Positions 18,050 through 27,556 of a stretch of 64,000 nt of DNA are shown in pieces. Source of the DNA: an uncultured Prevotella sp. (GTDB taxonomy: Bacteria; Bacteroidota; Bacteroidia; Bacteroidales; Bacteroidaceae). The position numbers and the translations under genes were made by a program. Below the pieces are notes generated by a model, which did no database searches, was not told the origin of the DNA, and was given only the letters and a program-made list of their open reading frames with translations. The stretch's first letter is position 1. The number at the start of each line of letters is the position of its first letter. Where the stretch lies: the NCBI RefSeq assembly GCF_946404925.1, contig NZ_CAMJFM010000004.1, forward strand, positions 1 to 64,000, written 5' to 3'.

Positions 18050-20044
18050 GTGAAATTGGTAACAACGCTGATATTGTGTTTTTCTGCCGTTTCGGTTTGT
18101 GCTCAGGTAACCGAATCTGTAGATTCTTCGAACGTTAGGACGCTCGATGGTAAACGTTTGTCAGAGGTAACTGTTTCGGCCCACAAATCAAATAGGGCCA
18201 AGACCAGCGGACTGAGCAACACGGATTTTATCAGTTCCAAGGAACTACTGAGGGCAGCATGCTGTAATCTTGGCGAGAGTTTTACAACCAATCCGTCGGT
18301 GGATGTCAATTATACCGATGCTGCTACTGGTGCCCAACAAATCAGACTGCTTGGACTCTCAGGAACCTATGTCCAGATGCTTACCGAGAACATACCTAAC
18401 TATCGTGGATTGGCAGCACCTTTCTCACTTAGTTATATACCAGGACCGTGGATGCAGAGCATTCAGGTGTCAAAGGGTGCCTCGTCTGTAAAAAACGGCT
18501 ACGAGAGTATTACGGGGCAGATTAATGTTGAGTTCAAGAAACCTCAGGCCACACCATGGGCTGATGCGAACCTTTATTATAATTCAAAAGGAAAACTGGA
18601 GGCCAATTTGGGGGCAAACCTTAAGCTTCCCGACAAATGGAGCACAGCCTTGTTAGGACATTACGAGATTCTTGATAAGGCCCACGATGATAATGGCGAC
18701 GGATTTGTGGATATGCCCAAGGTGCGTCAGGGCTCGCTACAAAGCCGTTGGGCTTGGCTTAGCGATAACTATATCTTTCAAGCCTCACTCAAAGGGCTTA
18801 AGGAGCGTCGTGAGGGTGGCCAGATAGGTCATCATGCTGTAGGTAATACGCATCCTTATCTCATTGATATTACCAACGAGCGTTATGAAGCATTTGCCAA
18901 GAATGCTCTGATCCTGGATGCCGAACACGCTGCAAACATAGCGTTAATACTTTCTGGGTCGTTACATCATGAGAATTCTACCTATGGTCATCAGCAATAC
19001 ATCGCCGATCAACGTAATGGGTATGCTTCGCTGATGTTTGAGAGTGATTTCGATGAGCACCACAGCATATCAACAGGTGTAAGTCTGAACCATGATTATC
19101 TGGACGAACAGATTAGGAAGATTGATGAGACTACACCTGGAGTTTATGCACAGTATACATATAAGATAGGTGAGAAGTTTACGTTAATGGGTGGTCTACG
19201 CTGGGATTATAGCAGCATATACGGCGGTTTTGTAACACCAAGAATGCATATCAAGTATTCGCCAAACGATGTTGTTACCCTTAGAGGCTCTGTAGGTAAA
19301 GGCTATAGAAAAAGTCATGTGCTGGCAGAGAATAACTATTTGTTGGCAAGTGGCCGACTCATCTATATTGATGGTGGTTTAGATCAGGAAGAAGCATGGA
19401 ACTATGGCATTAGTGCTGCACTGAGTATACCTGTTGGAGAAAAGAAACTGGACGTCAATGCCGAATATTATTATACTAATTTCCTACACCAGACAGTAAT
19501 GGATCTTGATAGCGATCCGCATGTTGTGTACTTTAGGAATCTGGATGGTAAGAGCTACTCGCATACATACCAGATAGAGGCTACATACCCGTTCTTCGAG
19601 GGATTTACACTTACGGCCACTTATCGTCGTACAGATGTTAAGTGTACATATGATGGCGTATTAATGGAGAAACCCCTTACCAACAAATACAAAGCGCTGT
19701 TTACAGCCTCTTATGCACCAGGCATGGGCAAGTGGCAGTTTGATGTTACCTTGCAGCTTAATGGTGGTGGTCGCATGCCTACGGCTTATACTACCAGTGA
19801 TGGTCTACCATCATGGGACGATCGCTACAGTGGCTATGAACAACTCAGTGCTCAGGTAACGCGTTTCTTCAGGCATTGGAGTATCTATGCTGGTGGTGAG
19901 AATATCACAGGTTTCAAACAGAAGAATCCTATCATTAATGCCACCAATCCGTGGAGTGCTAATTTCGACTCAACAATGATATGGGGCCCTCTGCACGGTG
20001 CCGTTTATTATATTGGGGTACGATTGAATTGGAATAAAATATAA
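18050..20044 (+). CDS. TonB-dependent outer-membrane receptor
   Basis: This 664-residue protein starts with GTG. The signal peptide MKLVTTLILCFSAVSVCAQ begins exactly there and no nearby ATG exists. It has a plug domain (ELLRAACCNLGESFTTNPSV, QIRLLGLSGTYVQMLTENIP) and a barrel ending IGVRLNWNKI. It lacks the SusC-type N-terminal domain and is closer to the BtuB/FecA-size receptors. An HMA-domain gene starts 11 bases later, so a metal or metal complex is the likely cargo. That substrate is inference. Confidence 0.88.
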   Translation: MKLVTTLILCFSAVSVCAQVTESVDSSNVRTLDGKRLSEVTVSAHKSNRAKTSGLSNTDFISSKELLRAACCNLGESFTTNPSVDVNYTDAATGAQQIRLLGLSGTYVQMLTENIPNYRGLAAPFSLSYIPGPWMQSIQVSKGASSVKNGYESITGQINVEFKKPQATPWADANLYYNSKGKLEANLGANLKLPDKWSTALLGHYEILDKAHDDNGDGFVDMPKVRQGSLQSRWAWLSDNYIFQASLKGLKERREGGQIGHHAVGNTHPYLIDITNERYEAFAKNALILDAEHAANIALILSGSLHHENSTYGHQQYIADQRNGYASLMFESDFDEHHSISTGVSLNHDYLDEQIRKIDETTPGVYAQYTYKIGEKFTLMGGLRWDYSSIYGGFVTPRMHIKYSPNDVVTLRGSVGKGYRKSHVLAENNYLLASGRLIYIDGGLDQEEAWNYGISAALSIPVGEKKLDVNAEYYYTNFLHQTVMDLDSDPHVVYFRNLDGKSYSHTYQIEATYPFFEGFTLTATYRRTDVKCTYDGVLMEKPLTNKYKALFTASYAPGMGKWQFDVTLQLNGGGRMPTAYTTSDGLPSWDDRYSGYEQLSAQVTRFFRHWSIYAGGENITGFKQKNPIINATNPWSANFDSTMIWGPLHGAVYYIGVRLNWNKI

Positions 20045-20055
20045 ACATTATAGTT

Positions 20056-20385
20056 ATGAGAACAAGAGTATTATTCGCAGCGCTGGCAGTAGCCGCTGTT
20101 AGTTATGCAAAGGACATCAAGACCGTAGTATTAAAGACACAGCCAGAGATGCATTGCATGGGATGTGAGAAGAAGATTAAGGAGAACATCCGTTTCGAAA
20201 AGGGTGTCAAGTCTATCGTCACCAATCTCGACGACAAGACAATAACCATCGAATACGATGCCGAGAAGACCAATGTCAAGAATATCATCGAGGGATTCAA
20301 GAAGATTAAGTACGAGGCAACTGAGGTTAAGAGCGAACCTGAAAAGAAGGTCGATGCTGTTACAGGTGCCACTCAGAAGAAGTAA
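20056..20385 (+). CDS. Exported heavy-metal-associated (HMA) domain protein
   Basis: This 109-residue protein has a signal peptide (MRTRVLFAALAVAAVSYAKD) and an HMA fold with the metal-binding MHCMGCEKKI (C-x-x-C). The expected alternating strands follow (VKSIVTNLDDKTITIEYD). The C-terminal tail is Lys/Glu-rich. HMA domains bind Cu(I), Hg or other soft metals and pass them to partners. It sits directly behind a TonB receptor, so a periplasmic metal carrier for that receptor is plausible. Confidence 0.85.
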   Translation: MRTRVLFAALAVAAVSYAKDIKTVVLKTQPEMHCMGCEKKIKENIRFEKGVKSIVTNLDDKTITIEYDAEKTNVKNIIEGFKKIKYEATEVKSEPEKKVDAVTGATQKK

Positions 20386-20417
20386 CATAAAATAAAAAAC
20401 CAAACAGGAATTAAAAT

Positions 20418-21125
20418 ATGGCAAAGATTGTTTTAGTAACAGGTGCCAACAAGGGCATCGGATTTGGAATAGCCAAGCACCTCGGAAAAAGTGGTTGGCA
20501 GGTTGTTATCAGCGCACGCGATGAAGAGCGCGCCCAGAAGGCTATCAGCGAGTTGAAGTCGGCAGGTGTCGACGTGCTGGGGTGGGTGAATCTCGAGCTT
20601 CGCAACCTTGCCAGCATCGAGCAGGCCGCCAAGCAGATCAATGAGAAATATCCTGAGTTAACTCTGTTGGTCAACAATGCCGGCATTCCTGGCGATATGA
20701 GCGTTAACAGCGAGCATACCGAGCTTAGCGATATCAAGGAGACGCTCGACGTAAACTTCATTGGTACCTTTGCCCTGACCAAGGCATTGATTCCTCTGCT
20801 CACCAAGAATCAGGGCCGTATAGCCAATGTTACCGTTCCTTCAGAAATCAGCCCTTACTGGCATCCACTGGCATACGTGGCCAGCAAGGCTGCTCAGAAT
20901 GCCATGATGGGTGTGATGGCCATCGAATTCCAGCAGGCTGGTACACCTGTTGAGGTCTTCTCTGTTCACCCTGGCCCCACTACCACCGATTTGAACGGCA
21001 ATATGGCTCTGCCAGGTTTCCACGACATTGAGACCGTTGGTCAGAAGTTTGCCGAACTCATCAACGATGGTCAGAACCATCAGGGCGAGTTCATCGAACT
21101 CTATCCCATCGTAAAAGAAGACTAA
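20418..21125 (+). CDS. Short-chain dehydrogenase/reductase (SDR)
   Basis: This 235-residue cytosolic enzyme has the classical SDR nucleotide motif VTGANKGIGFGIAKHL at the N-terminus, NNAG near residue 92 and a YVASKAA active-site Tyr/Lys motif near residue 155. It is of the carbonyl-reductase type by look. It reduces or oxidises a carbonyl/alcohol with NAD(P)H. It lies 32 bases after the HMA gene and 12 before the RidA gene, so co-transcription is likely. The substrate is unknown. Confidence 0.88.
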   Translation: MAKIVLVTGANKGIGFGIAKHLGKSGWQVVISARDEERAQKAISELKSAGVDVLGWVNLELRNLASIEQAAKQINEKYPELTLLVNNAGIPGDMSVNSEHTELSDIKETLDVNFIGTFALTKALIPLLTKNQGRIANVTVPSEISPYWHPLAYVASKAAQNAMMGVMAIEFQQAGTPVEVFSVHPGPTTTDLNGNMALPGFHDIETVGQKFAELINDGQNHQGEFIELYPIVKED

Positions 21126-21137
21126 ATCATCTGTGTT

Positions 21138-21515
21138 ATGAAGCAAGTTATCAGTACCCCAAAGGCACCTGCTGCCATCGGTCCTTATAGTCAGGCCATC
21201 CGTGTTGGAAACCTCGTTTATACTTCTGGCCAGATACCCATTGATCCTGCTACAGGCTCGTTTGTTGAGGGTGGCATCAAGGAGCAGACACGTCAGTCGC
21301 TCACCAACGTCAAGGCTATTCTCGAGGAGGCAGGCACCAGCATGGCCAATGTCATCAAGACCACTGTGTTTATGGCCGATATGGCTGACTTTGCAGATGT
21401 GAATGGCGTCTATGCCGAGTTTTTCAGCGAGCCATTCCCTGCCCGCTCTGCCGTAGCAGTAAAGACACTGCCTAAAGGCGCCTTAGTAGAAATTGAGGTG
21501 ATAGCAGAAATCTAA
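21138..21515 (+). CDS. ridA: RidA family enamine/imine deaminase
   Basis: This 125-residue protein matches the RidA/YjgF family along its full length: [33 protein letters not shown], and [20 protein letters not shown] with the key Arg. RidA hydrolyses reactive 2-aminoacrylate and related imines released by PLP enzymes. It is the last gene of this operon. Its TAA stop overlaps the stop of the convergent TcdA-like gene by four bases. Confidence 0.92.
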   Translation: MKQVISTPKAPAAIGPYSQAIRVGNLVYTSGQIPIDPATGSFVEGGIKEQTRQSLTNVKAILEEAGTSMANVIKTTVFMADMADFADVNGVYAEFFSEPFPARSAVAVKTLPKGALVEIEVIAEI

Positions 21516-22309
21516 CTTATGGCATCTTGCACCACTAAGCCGGCCAGCATGAAACCAAAGATGGCGGTAATGTGGGCAAGAGTGCCGTTGATTTGGGCTT
21601 TAGATGAGCACCACTCATGATTAAGCAGACTGGGGTCGCCAGGACCATTCTGGGCTTTGGGGCACATGCAATGCTCGGTGCCACAAGTAGCGTTGTGGCC
21701 CTTATTCTCAAGCAATTCGTCAGAATAAACGCACTGGAATTTACGCTTGGGATACTGACCGTCGCGTTTGAAACGCTTGCGCAGAGCACGAGCCAAAGGG
21801 TCGCCCTGTACTTTCCAGAACTCAGCTATTTTTATTCGAGTAGGGTCTAACTTTAATGCAGCTCCCATCGAAGAGAAAAACTTGGCCTGAGTCTTACATG
21901 CCATTAAAATAAGTAATGTTTTATCCTTGAGCGAGTCGATAGCATCGATAATATAGTCGTAACTGTCAATATTGAAGCTGTCGGCAGTCTCTGCTGTAAA
22001 AATTTTCTGTAGGGCGGTTATTTCAGCCGATGGATTAATACTGAGCAGTCGCTCCTTAAGTGCATCAACCTTTACTTGACCAACTGTTTTAGAAGTAGCC
22101 ATGAGCTGACGATTGATATTTGTGATGCAAACCCGATCGGAATCGACTATCGTCAGATGTTTGATGCCAGAACGCACCAAACTCTCGGCGCACCAAGAGC
22201 CAACACCACCAACACCAAAGATAATCACACGTTTCTCAGCAATGTTGCTCATAGCCTCATTGCCTAAAAGAAGTTCAGATCTGCGAAAAATTGCTTGTTC
22301 TAACGCCAT
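21512..22309 (-). CDS. tcdA: tRNA threonylcarbamoyladenosine dehydratase (TcdA-like, E1/ThiF fold)
   Basis: This 265-residue protein has the ThiF/E1 nucleotide-binding motif [36 protein letters not shown] and [16 protein letters not shown]. The C-terminal [16 protein letters not shown] segment fits the TcdA/CsdL group. TcdA uses ATP to cyclise the t6A37 modification of tRNA. The ATG at 22309 is chosen because it follows the minus-strand -7 box TAACTTTG; the frame is open further upstream, through the promoter region. It is divergent from the symporter gene. Confidence 0.85.
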   Translation of the reverse strand: MALEQAIFRRSELLLGNEAMSNIAEKRVIIFGVGGVGSWCAESLVRSGIKHLTIVDSDRVCITNINRQLMATSKTVGQVKVDALKERLLSINPSAEITALQKIFTAETADSFNIDSYDYIIDAIDSLKDKTLLILMACKTQAKFFSSMGAALKLDPTRIKIAEFWKVQGDPLARALRKRFKRDGQYPKRKFQCVYSDELLENKGHNATCGTEHCMCPKAQNGPGDPSLLNHEWCSSKAQINGTLAHITAIFGFMLAGLVVQDAIS

Positions 22310-22422
22310 ATTTGTAATTTTGGCTGCAAAGTTACTGCTTTTTTCTGAATGAATCGTTAGTAAACGGGCAGTTTTTATCAAAATACCGCAAGATTGGTAT
22401 TTCAGGATAGAGAAAAACTTTG

Positions 22423-22430
22423 TATCTTTG
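22423..22430 (+). promoter_or_regulatory. -7 box TATCTTTG of the symporter gene
   Basis: TATCTTTG fits TAnnTTTG. It lies 31 bases before the ATG at 22462, in a 150-base divergent intergenic region. Confidence 0.6.
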
Positions 22431-22461
22431 CCGCCGAAAACAAAGAAAAGACGAAATATAG

Positions 22462-23652
22462 ATGAAGAAGACGTTATTATGGATAGCAGCACTCGTGGTG
22501 GGTGCTATACTTGGAGTATTAGGACAAGACTGGATTAACGCTACGGCCGACTTCGTAGCTACAATATATACGCGATTATTCCAACTGCTGGCAGTACCAA
22601 CCATTGTATTGGCAGTAATAACTACATTTGCTACGTTCGGATCGAAAGGCTCGGGGCGTATATTCGGACATACCCTTACTTATACTTTACTTACTACTAT
22701 TGCAGCAGCGGCCTTAGGTGCAGTGCTCTACGTGGTTATCGCACCGGGCAACGTTGCTGCCACCCAGCTAACCGCTGATCCATCCTCCATCACCTCTAAC
22801 CTCTCATATTACGATCACATCGTCAGTATTATACCTAATAATATAGTAAAGCCATTCCTGGAGGGCAATGTACTGTCGCTGCTGTTGTTGGCATTTGCTG
22901 TGGGTATAGGATTGTCGAAACTACCTGAATCTGAAAATAAATCCATAATAACTAAGGGACTGCTAGGCTTGCAAGAGCTACTATTCCTGCTGATACGCTG
23001 GCTGATATGGACTCTGCCATTGGGCATCGTTGCCTTCTCGGCTCAGTTGTCGGCACAGGTATCGGCAGGGGTGGTGGCCGACTCCATCGGCAAATACGTA
23101 TTGGTGGTACTGGGCGGCAACGTGATACAGTTCTTTGTGGTGCTACCGTTGTTCCTGTTGGCTCGCGGATTGAATCCCGTGCACGTGCTAGGCAAGATGA
23201 TGCCTGCTGTACTGATGGCCCTGTTTACCAAGAGTAGCGCTGCCACCCTGCCCGTTACTATGGATACCGCCGAAAACCGACTGGGCATTCGCCAGAACAT
23301 TGCCCGATTTGTACTGCCCATCTGTACCACTATCAACATGAATGGTTGTGCTGCATTTATCCTGGTAACATCGCTGTTTGTAATGCAGAACGGTGGTACA
23401 CCGCTCACATTTACTACTATAGCAACGTGGGTAATTATATCAGTAGTGTCGGCCATAGGCAATGCCGGTGTACCCATGGGGTGCTATTTCCTCACACTAT
23501 CGCTGATGTCGGGCATCGGTGCACCAATCGCCATTTTAGGTGTCATCCTGCCGATATATACCATCATAGATATGGTTGAGACGGCCGAGAACGTATGGTC
23601 CGACTCGTGTGTGGCCGCCATGGTTAACCACGATTTGGCCGAAAAAGAATAA
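22462..23652 (+). CDS. Dicarboxylate/amino acid:cation symporter (DAACS family)
   Basis: This 396-residue inner-membrane protein has many hydrophobic helices and the DAACS hairpin motifs: a Ser-rich FTKSSAATLPVTMDTAE (HP1), TINMNGCAAFI (TM7, usually NMDGT) and NAGVPMGCYFLTLSL (HP2). It moves C4-dicarboxylates or acidic/neutral amino acids with Na+ or H+. The replaced Asp in the NMDGT motif (here NMNGC) suggests altered cation or substrate binding. It stands alone, between the TcdA-like gene and a response regulator. Confidence 0.9.
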   Translation: MKKTLLWIAALVVGAILGVLGQDWINATADFVATIYTRLFQLLAVPTIVLAVITTFATFGSKGSGRIFGHTLTYTLLTTIAAAALGAVLYVVIAPGNVAATQLTADPSSITSNLSYYDHIVSIIPNNIVKPFLEGNVLSLLLLAFAVGIGLSKLPESENKSIITKGLLGLQELLFLLIRWLIWTLPLGIVAFSAQLSAQVSAGVVADSIGKYVLVVLGGNVIQFFVVLPLFLLARGLNPVHVLGKMMPAVLMALFTKSSAATLPVTMDTAENRLGIRQNIARFVLPICTTINMNGCAAFILVTSLFVMQNGGTPLTFTTIATWVIISVVSAIGNAGVPMGCYFLTLSLMSGIGAPIAILGVILPIYTIIDMVETAENVWSDSCVAAMVNHDLAEKE

Positions 23653-23720
23653 TATTCTGTAAACAGCTAAAAATATAGCATATTTAAGAAAATACCAATA
23701 TTTAGCTACCATTTTATAGG

Positions 23721-23777
23721 TATATTCTCCTATTTTTGGTTAAAATTTGGAGAATATATCTATTTGTTGTACCTTTG
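23721..23777 (+). promoter_or_regulatory. Wide inverted repeat and -7 box before the response regulator
   Basis: TATATTCTCC (23721-23730) and GGAGAATATA (23749-23758) are perfect 10-bp inverted arms with an 18-base spacer. The second arm ends 11 bases before the -7 box TACCTTTG (23770-23777). The layout suits a dimeric regulator, perhaps the response regulator itself. Confidence 0.6.
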
Positions 23778-23801
23778 CACCCAGAATCAAACATTGCAGT
23801 T

Positions 23802-24443
23802 ATGGGAAAGTATATTATAGCAGATAATCAGGAGATAACGAGATTTGCACTCGAGAGTCTGATAAGACAAAACGAGGAGAATACTGTATATCGCGCATCG
23901 GATAAGACCAGTCTGGTGGCACAACTCAAGGAGCACGAGAATGCAACAGTAATACTGGACTACACGCTGTTCGATTTTGCTGACGAAGACCAGTTGCTGA
24001 TAGTGAGCGAGAGATTCGCCCTGTCGCAGTGGCTGCTGATTAGTGATGAGCTCACACCCCAGTTCCTGCGCCGCGTGATATACTCGTCTCACCAGTTCAG
24101 TATCGTTTTCAAGGATGGTCCGATGAAGGATCTGCGCGATGCCCTGCACGCTATAGCCAAACACGAGCGTTTTATCAGTCAGAAAGCGCTTGAGGTGATT
24201 ATCAACCAGCAGTATGAGGAGGAAAAGCCTGGAATACTGACTGCCACCGAGGCTGAGATCGTGAAAGCCATAGCTCAAGGCAAGACCACCAAGGAGATAG
24301 CCGAAGAGCGATTTTCGAGCGTACACACCATAACCACGCACAGAAAGAATATCTTCAGGAAACTGGGTGTAAACACAGCCCACGAGGTGGTGAAATATGC
24401 CATACGTGCAGGACTTGTCGACCCATCGGAATTCTACATATAA
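23802..24443 (+). CDS. LuxR-type response regulator (orphan)
   Basis: This 213-residue protein has an N-terminal receiver-like domain (Asp8 pocket, likely phospho-acceptor Asp53 in VILDYTLFD) and a C-terminal LuxR/GerE helix-turn-helix (LTATEAEIVKAIAQGKTTKE, then HTITTHRKNIFRKLGV). The ATG at 23802 lies after the -7 box; the longer frame back to 23736 runs through the promoter. No histidine kinase is nearby. It is 12 bases upstream of a sulfur amino-acid gene pair and may control it. Confidence 0.87.
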   Translation: MGKYIIADNQEITRFALESLIRQNEENTVYRASDKTSLVAQLKEHENATVILDYTLFDFADEDQLLIVSERFALSQWLLISDELTPQFLRRVIYSSHQFSIVFKDGPMKDLRDALHAIAKHERFISQKALEVIINQQYEEEKPGILTATEAEIVKAIAQGKTTKEIAEERFSSVHTITTHRKNIFRKLGVNTAHEVVKYAIRAGLVDPSEFYI

Positions 24444-24455
24444 TTAACAAAACAA

Positions 24456-25640
24456 ATGAAGAAACAAACAATTGCAATTAACACGCCCTATACCAGACAG
24501 GACGTGTACGGAGCACTTGCTATGCCCATATATAACAATGTGGCATTTGAGTTTGACGATGCCCAAGAAATGGCCGATGCCTTTTGTAACCGCATAAAAG
24601 CGCCTGACTATGCCCGAGTAGAGAACCCAACGGTAACCAATCTGGAACAGCGCGTAAAAGCTCTGACTGGAGCCCAGCACGTAACTGCATTTAACTCAGG
24701 CATGGCAGCCATCAGCAATGCACTATTGGCTGCAACAGAACATGGCAAGAACATCGTAACCTCGCACCATCTGTTTGGTAATACACTGGCACTTGTCACA
24801 ACCACACTAACACGATTCGGCGTGGAGCCACGTCTTACAGATTTGACTAATCTGGAAGCCGTAGAGTCGGCTATAGACAAGCATACCGCATGTGTATTCC
24901 TTGAGGTGCTTACTAATCCGCAGATGGAAGTGGCTGACTTGAAAGCAATTTCAACGATTGCTCACAAGAAAGGCGTGCCTGTGATAACCGACTCGACTGC
25001 AATACCTTTTACTGAGACAAATCTGAAAGAGCTTGGTGTTGATATTGAGGTCCTGTCGAGTACTAAATACCTGTCGGGTGGCGGTACATCATTAGGAGGA
25101 CTGATAGTAGATTACGGCACCTTTCCCGAGATAAACAAACGTGTAAAGTACGAACTGCTGTTTAATCTGGGTGCCTATATGACTCCACAGGCAGCTTATA
25201 TGCAGACCTTAGGATTGGAGACGCTCGATGTGCGCTACCAGCGACAGGCAGGCAATGCCCTCTGGCTGGCAAAGCAACTATCGGAAATACAACGCATCAG
25301 GAATGTAAACTATATCGGACTGGAAAATAATCCATTCCACCAGTTGGCCCAACAGCAATTCGGAAAGACATCGGGTGCTATGCTTACCATCGACCTGGCA
25401 TCTAAGGAGGCGTGCTTCAGATTCCTGAACCGCTTGAAGCTGGTACACCGTGCCACCAACCTCTTTGATAGTCGCACATTGGCCATTCACCCGGCATCAA
25501 CCATCTTTGGTAACTTTAAGGATGAACAACTGGAGCAGATGGATGTGCGCCAAACTACCATACGCCTGTCAATAGGACTGGAAGATAAGGAGGATATACT
25601 GAACGATATAAAACAAGCATTACTGAAAGATGACTTATAA
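24456..25640 (+). CDS. Cys/Met-metabolism PLP enzyme (trans-sulfuration / gamma-lyase family)
   Basis: This 394-residue cytosolic enzyme is in the Cys/Met PLP family (cystathionine gamma-synthase, O-acetylhomoserine sulfhydrylase, methionine gamma-lyase). Visible motifs are YARVENPTVTNLEQRVKALT, AFNSGMAAISNALLA and the PLP lysine (K204) in SSTKYLSGGGTSLGG. The late IRLSIGLEDKEDIL is the usual end. It overlaps the next gene, a MalY-like C-S lyase, by 11 bases, so the two are translated together. Which sulfur reaction it performs cannot be settled by eye. Confidence 0.9.
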   Translation: MKKQTIAINTPYTRQDVYGALAMPIYNNVAFEFDDAQEMADAFCNRIKAPDYARVENPTVTNLEQRVKALTGAQHVTAFNSGMAAISNALLAATEHGKNIVTSHHLFGNTLALVTTTLTRFGVEPRLTDLTNLEAVESAIDKHTACVFLEVLTNPQMEVADLKAISTIAHKKGVPVITDSTAIPFTETNLKELGVDIEVLSSTKYLSGGGTSLGGLIVDYGTFPEINKRVKYELLFNLGAYMTPQAAYMQTLGLETLDVRYQRQAGNALWLAKQLSEIQRIRNVNYIGLENNPFHQLAQQQFGKTSGAMLTIDLASKEACFRFLNRLKLVHRATNLFDSRTLAIHPASTIFGNFKDEQLEQMDVRQTTIRLSIGLEDKEDILNDIKQALLKDDL

Positions 25641-26829
25641 CTTCGATAAGATAATAGACCGCGCAGGTAGCGGAGATCTGAAACACAATGTACTGAAAGA
25701 ACGCTACGGTCGCGATGACCTGTTGCCACTATGGGTGGCCGATATGGACTTTGAAACTCCGGAGTTTATCACCCAGGCACTGCGCCAGCGTCTGGAACAC
25801 TCGCTGTTCGGCTACACTGTTATACCCGAGGACCTTTGGACCACCACCATCAAGTGGATTGCCGACCACCACCAATGGCAGGTACAACGCGAGTGGCTCA
25901 CCTACATACCAGGTATTGTAAAAGGTATCGGTATGGCTATCAATGTGTTTGTAAAGGATGATGAAAAGGTAATCATCCAGCCACCTGTGTATCACCCATT
26001 CCGACTGACGCCGAAGGGCAACGGGCGCCAGGTGGTATACAACCCGCTGAAGGAGAAAGCCGATGGCAGCTATGAGATGGATTTCGAGCAATTGGAGGCG
26101 GTAGCTGACGAAAAGTGCCGTTTGCTGATACTGAGCAATCCGCATAATCCCGCTGGCATCTGCTGGGATGCAGACACGCTGCGAAAGCTGGCACACTTCT
26201 GCTATGAGCGTGGCATCATCGTGATATCCGACGAGATACATAGCGACATGGCTCTATTCGGCAATCGCCATCTACCATTTGCCACTGTTAGTGACGAGGC
26301 TGCACAAACCAGTATCACCTTTGGCGCACCATCTAAGACGTTTAATATAGCAGGCATTGTGAGTTCGTATGCTGTAGTACCCAACCCAACCCTGCGCCGC
26401 AGATTCTACACATGGCTGGAGGCTAACGAGTTTAATGACCCGCCACTGTTTTCGCCTATTGCCACCATAGCAGCCTATAAACATGGTGAAGAATGGCGCA
26501 AGCAGATGTTGAGTTATGTTGAGAGTAACATCCTGTTTCTCGAGGATTACTGCCAGAAACATCTTCCAGCCATCAAGCCCATACGTCCACAGGCATCGTT
26601 CTTGGTATGGCTTGACTGCAGAGCGCTGGGAGTTAATCACGAACAACTTGTCGACCTGTTTGTGAACCATGCGCATCTGGCATTAAACGATGGCGAGATG
26701 TTTTACGAAAAAACATGCCCCGAGGGACACGGCTTTATGCGATTGAATGTTGGTACTCCAAGAGCCGTATTACAGCAGGCACTTGAGCAACTTAGCGATG
26801 CTATAGAGCGTTTTTTTAAAAAAACATGA
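25630..26829 (+). CDS. MalY/PatB-type cystathionine beta-lyase / aminotransferase
   Basis: This 399-residue fold-type I PLP enzyme has PLWVADMDFETPEFI near the N-terminus, which is diagnostic of the MalY/PatB group. It also has LSNPHNPAGICWDADTL, ISDEIHSDMALFG and the PLP lysine (K236) in GAPSKTFNIAG. PatB/MalY proteins cleave the C-S bond of cystathionine or cysteine conjugates, giving homocysteine or thiols, pyruvate and ammonia. With the previous gene it forms a two-enzyme sulfur amino-acid unit behind the orphan regulator. Confidence 0.9.
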   Translation: MTYNFDKIIDRAGSGDLKHNVLKERYGRDDLLPLWVADMDFETPEFITQALRQRLEHSLFGYTVIPEDLWTTTIKWIADHHQWQVQREWLTYIPGIVKGIGMAINVFVKDDEKVIIQPPVYHPFRLTPKGNGRQVVYNPLKEKADGSYEMDFEQLEAVADEKCRLLILSNPHNPAGICWDADTLRKLAHFCYERGIIVISDEIHSDMALFGNRHLPFATVSDEAAQTSITFGAPSKTFNIAGIVSSYAVVPNPTLRRRFYTWLEANEFNDPPLFSPIATIAAYKHGEEWRKQMLSYVESNILFLEDYCQKHLPAIKPIRPQASFLVWLDCRALGVNHEQLVDLFVNHAHLALNDGEMFYEKTCPEGHGFMRLNVGTPRAVLQQALEQLSDAIERFFKKT

Positions 26830-26886
26830 TTAGTTTCATTTTTATTTCTTATCTTTGCAGGCAAATAAACTAAACATAACATCAAA

Positions 26887-27504
26887 ATGAAGAAATTATT
26901 AGTTTTTGGTGCTTTCGCAGCGCTGTTTGCCGTTACTGGCTGTCAAGAGAAGAAAGAAGTGTCGAAGGATGCCGTTTCGTTCGACGAAGTACTGACCACA
27001 AGACGAAGCGTACGCAGCTACGATGCCTCGAAGAAGATTTCAGAGGCCGAGGTCCGTGAACTCCTTACGGCTACACAAGAGGCTCCATCGTGGGCCAATC
27101 AGCAGCCCACTAAGTATTATGTAGCTATCAGCCCCGAGAAAGTAGCTGCCGTTCAGGATATGGTGGGAGGCAACAAGGAGCGCATCAAGGAAGCCCCTGT
27201 TCTTATCGTCTCTACATTCGAGCGTGGCAAATCGGGCTTCTTCCAGGGCAATCAGACCAACGAGGTTGGCGACGGATGGGGTGCCTACGACAATGGTCTT
27301 AGCAACTGCTACCTGATTCTGAAAGCTCGCGCTATGGGCTTCGATACACTCATCATGGGTATGCGCGATGCCGATGCCCTCCGCAAACTCTTCGATATTC
27401 CTGAGAACGAGACTGTGATGGCAGTCATCTCACTAGGCTACAGAGCCGGCGAGCCCAACCGCCCAGAACGCCGTCCCCTCGATGACATTGCAAAGTTCTA
27501 CTAA
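26887..27504 (+). CDS. Nitroreductase-family lipoprotein
   Basis: This 205-residue protein has a lipoprotein signal (MKKLLVFGAFAALFAVTGCQ) followed by a nitroreductase fold: LTTRRSVRSYDASKKISEAE (FMN phosphate site), EAPSWANQQPTKYYVA, and VMAVISLGYRAGEPNRPERR at the end. Such enzymes use FMN and NAD(P)H to reduce nitro groups or quinones. A lipid-anchored nitroreductase outside the cytosol is unusual but recurs in Bacteroidota; its electron donor there is unclear. It has a -7 box (TATCTTTG near 26850) and ends at a strong terminator. Confidence 0.88.
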   Translation: MKKLLVFGAFAALFAVTGCQEKKEVSKDAVSFDEVLTTRRSVRSYDASKKISEAEVRELLTATQEAPSWANQQPTKYYVAISPEKVAAVQDMVGGNKERIKEAPVLIVSTFERGKSGFFQGNQTNEVGDGWGAYDNGLSNCYLILKARAMGFDTLIMGMRDADALRKLFDIPENETVMAVISLGYRAGEPNRPERRPLDDIAKFY

Positions 27505-27507
27505 ATT

Positions 27508-27541
27508 ATAAGCGGGCCCTGTACGGAGCCCGCTTATTTGT
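27508..27541. terminator. Terminator between convergent genes
   Basis: ATAAGCGGGC (27508-27517) and GCCCGCTTAT (27528-27537) pair perfectly around a 10-base loop. A similar hairpin core (AGCGGGCC...GCT) is at 63824-63854. It may serve both converging genes. Confidence 0.75.
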
Positions 27542-27556
27542 TTCGTAGTAACCTGA

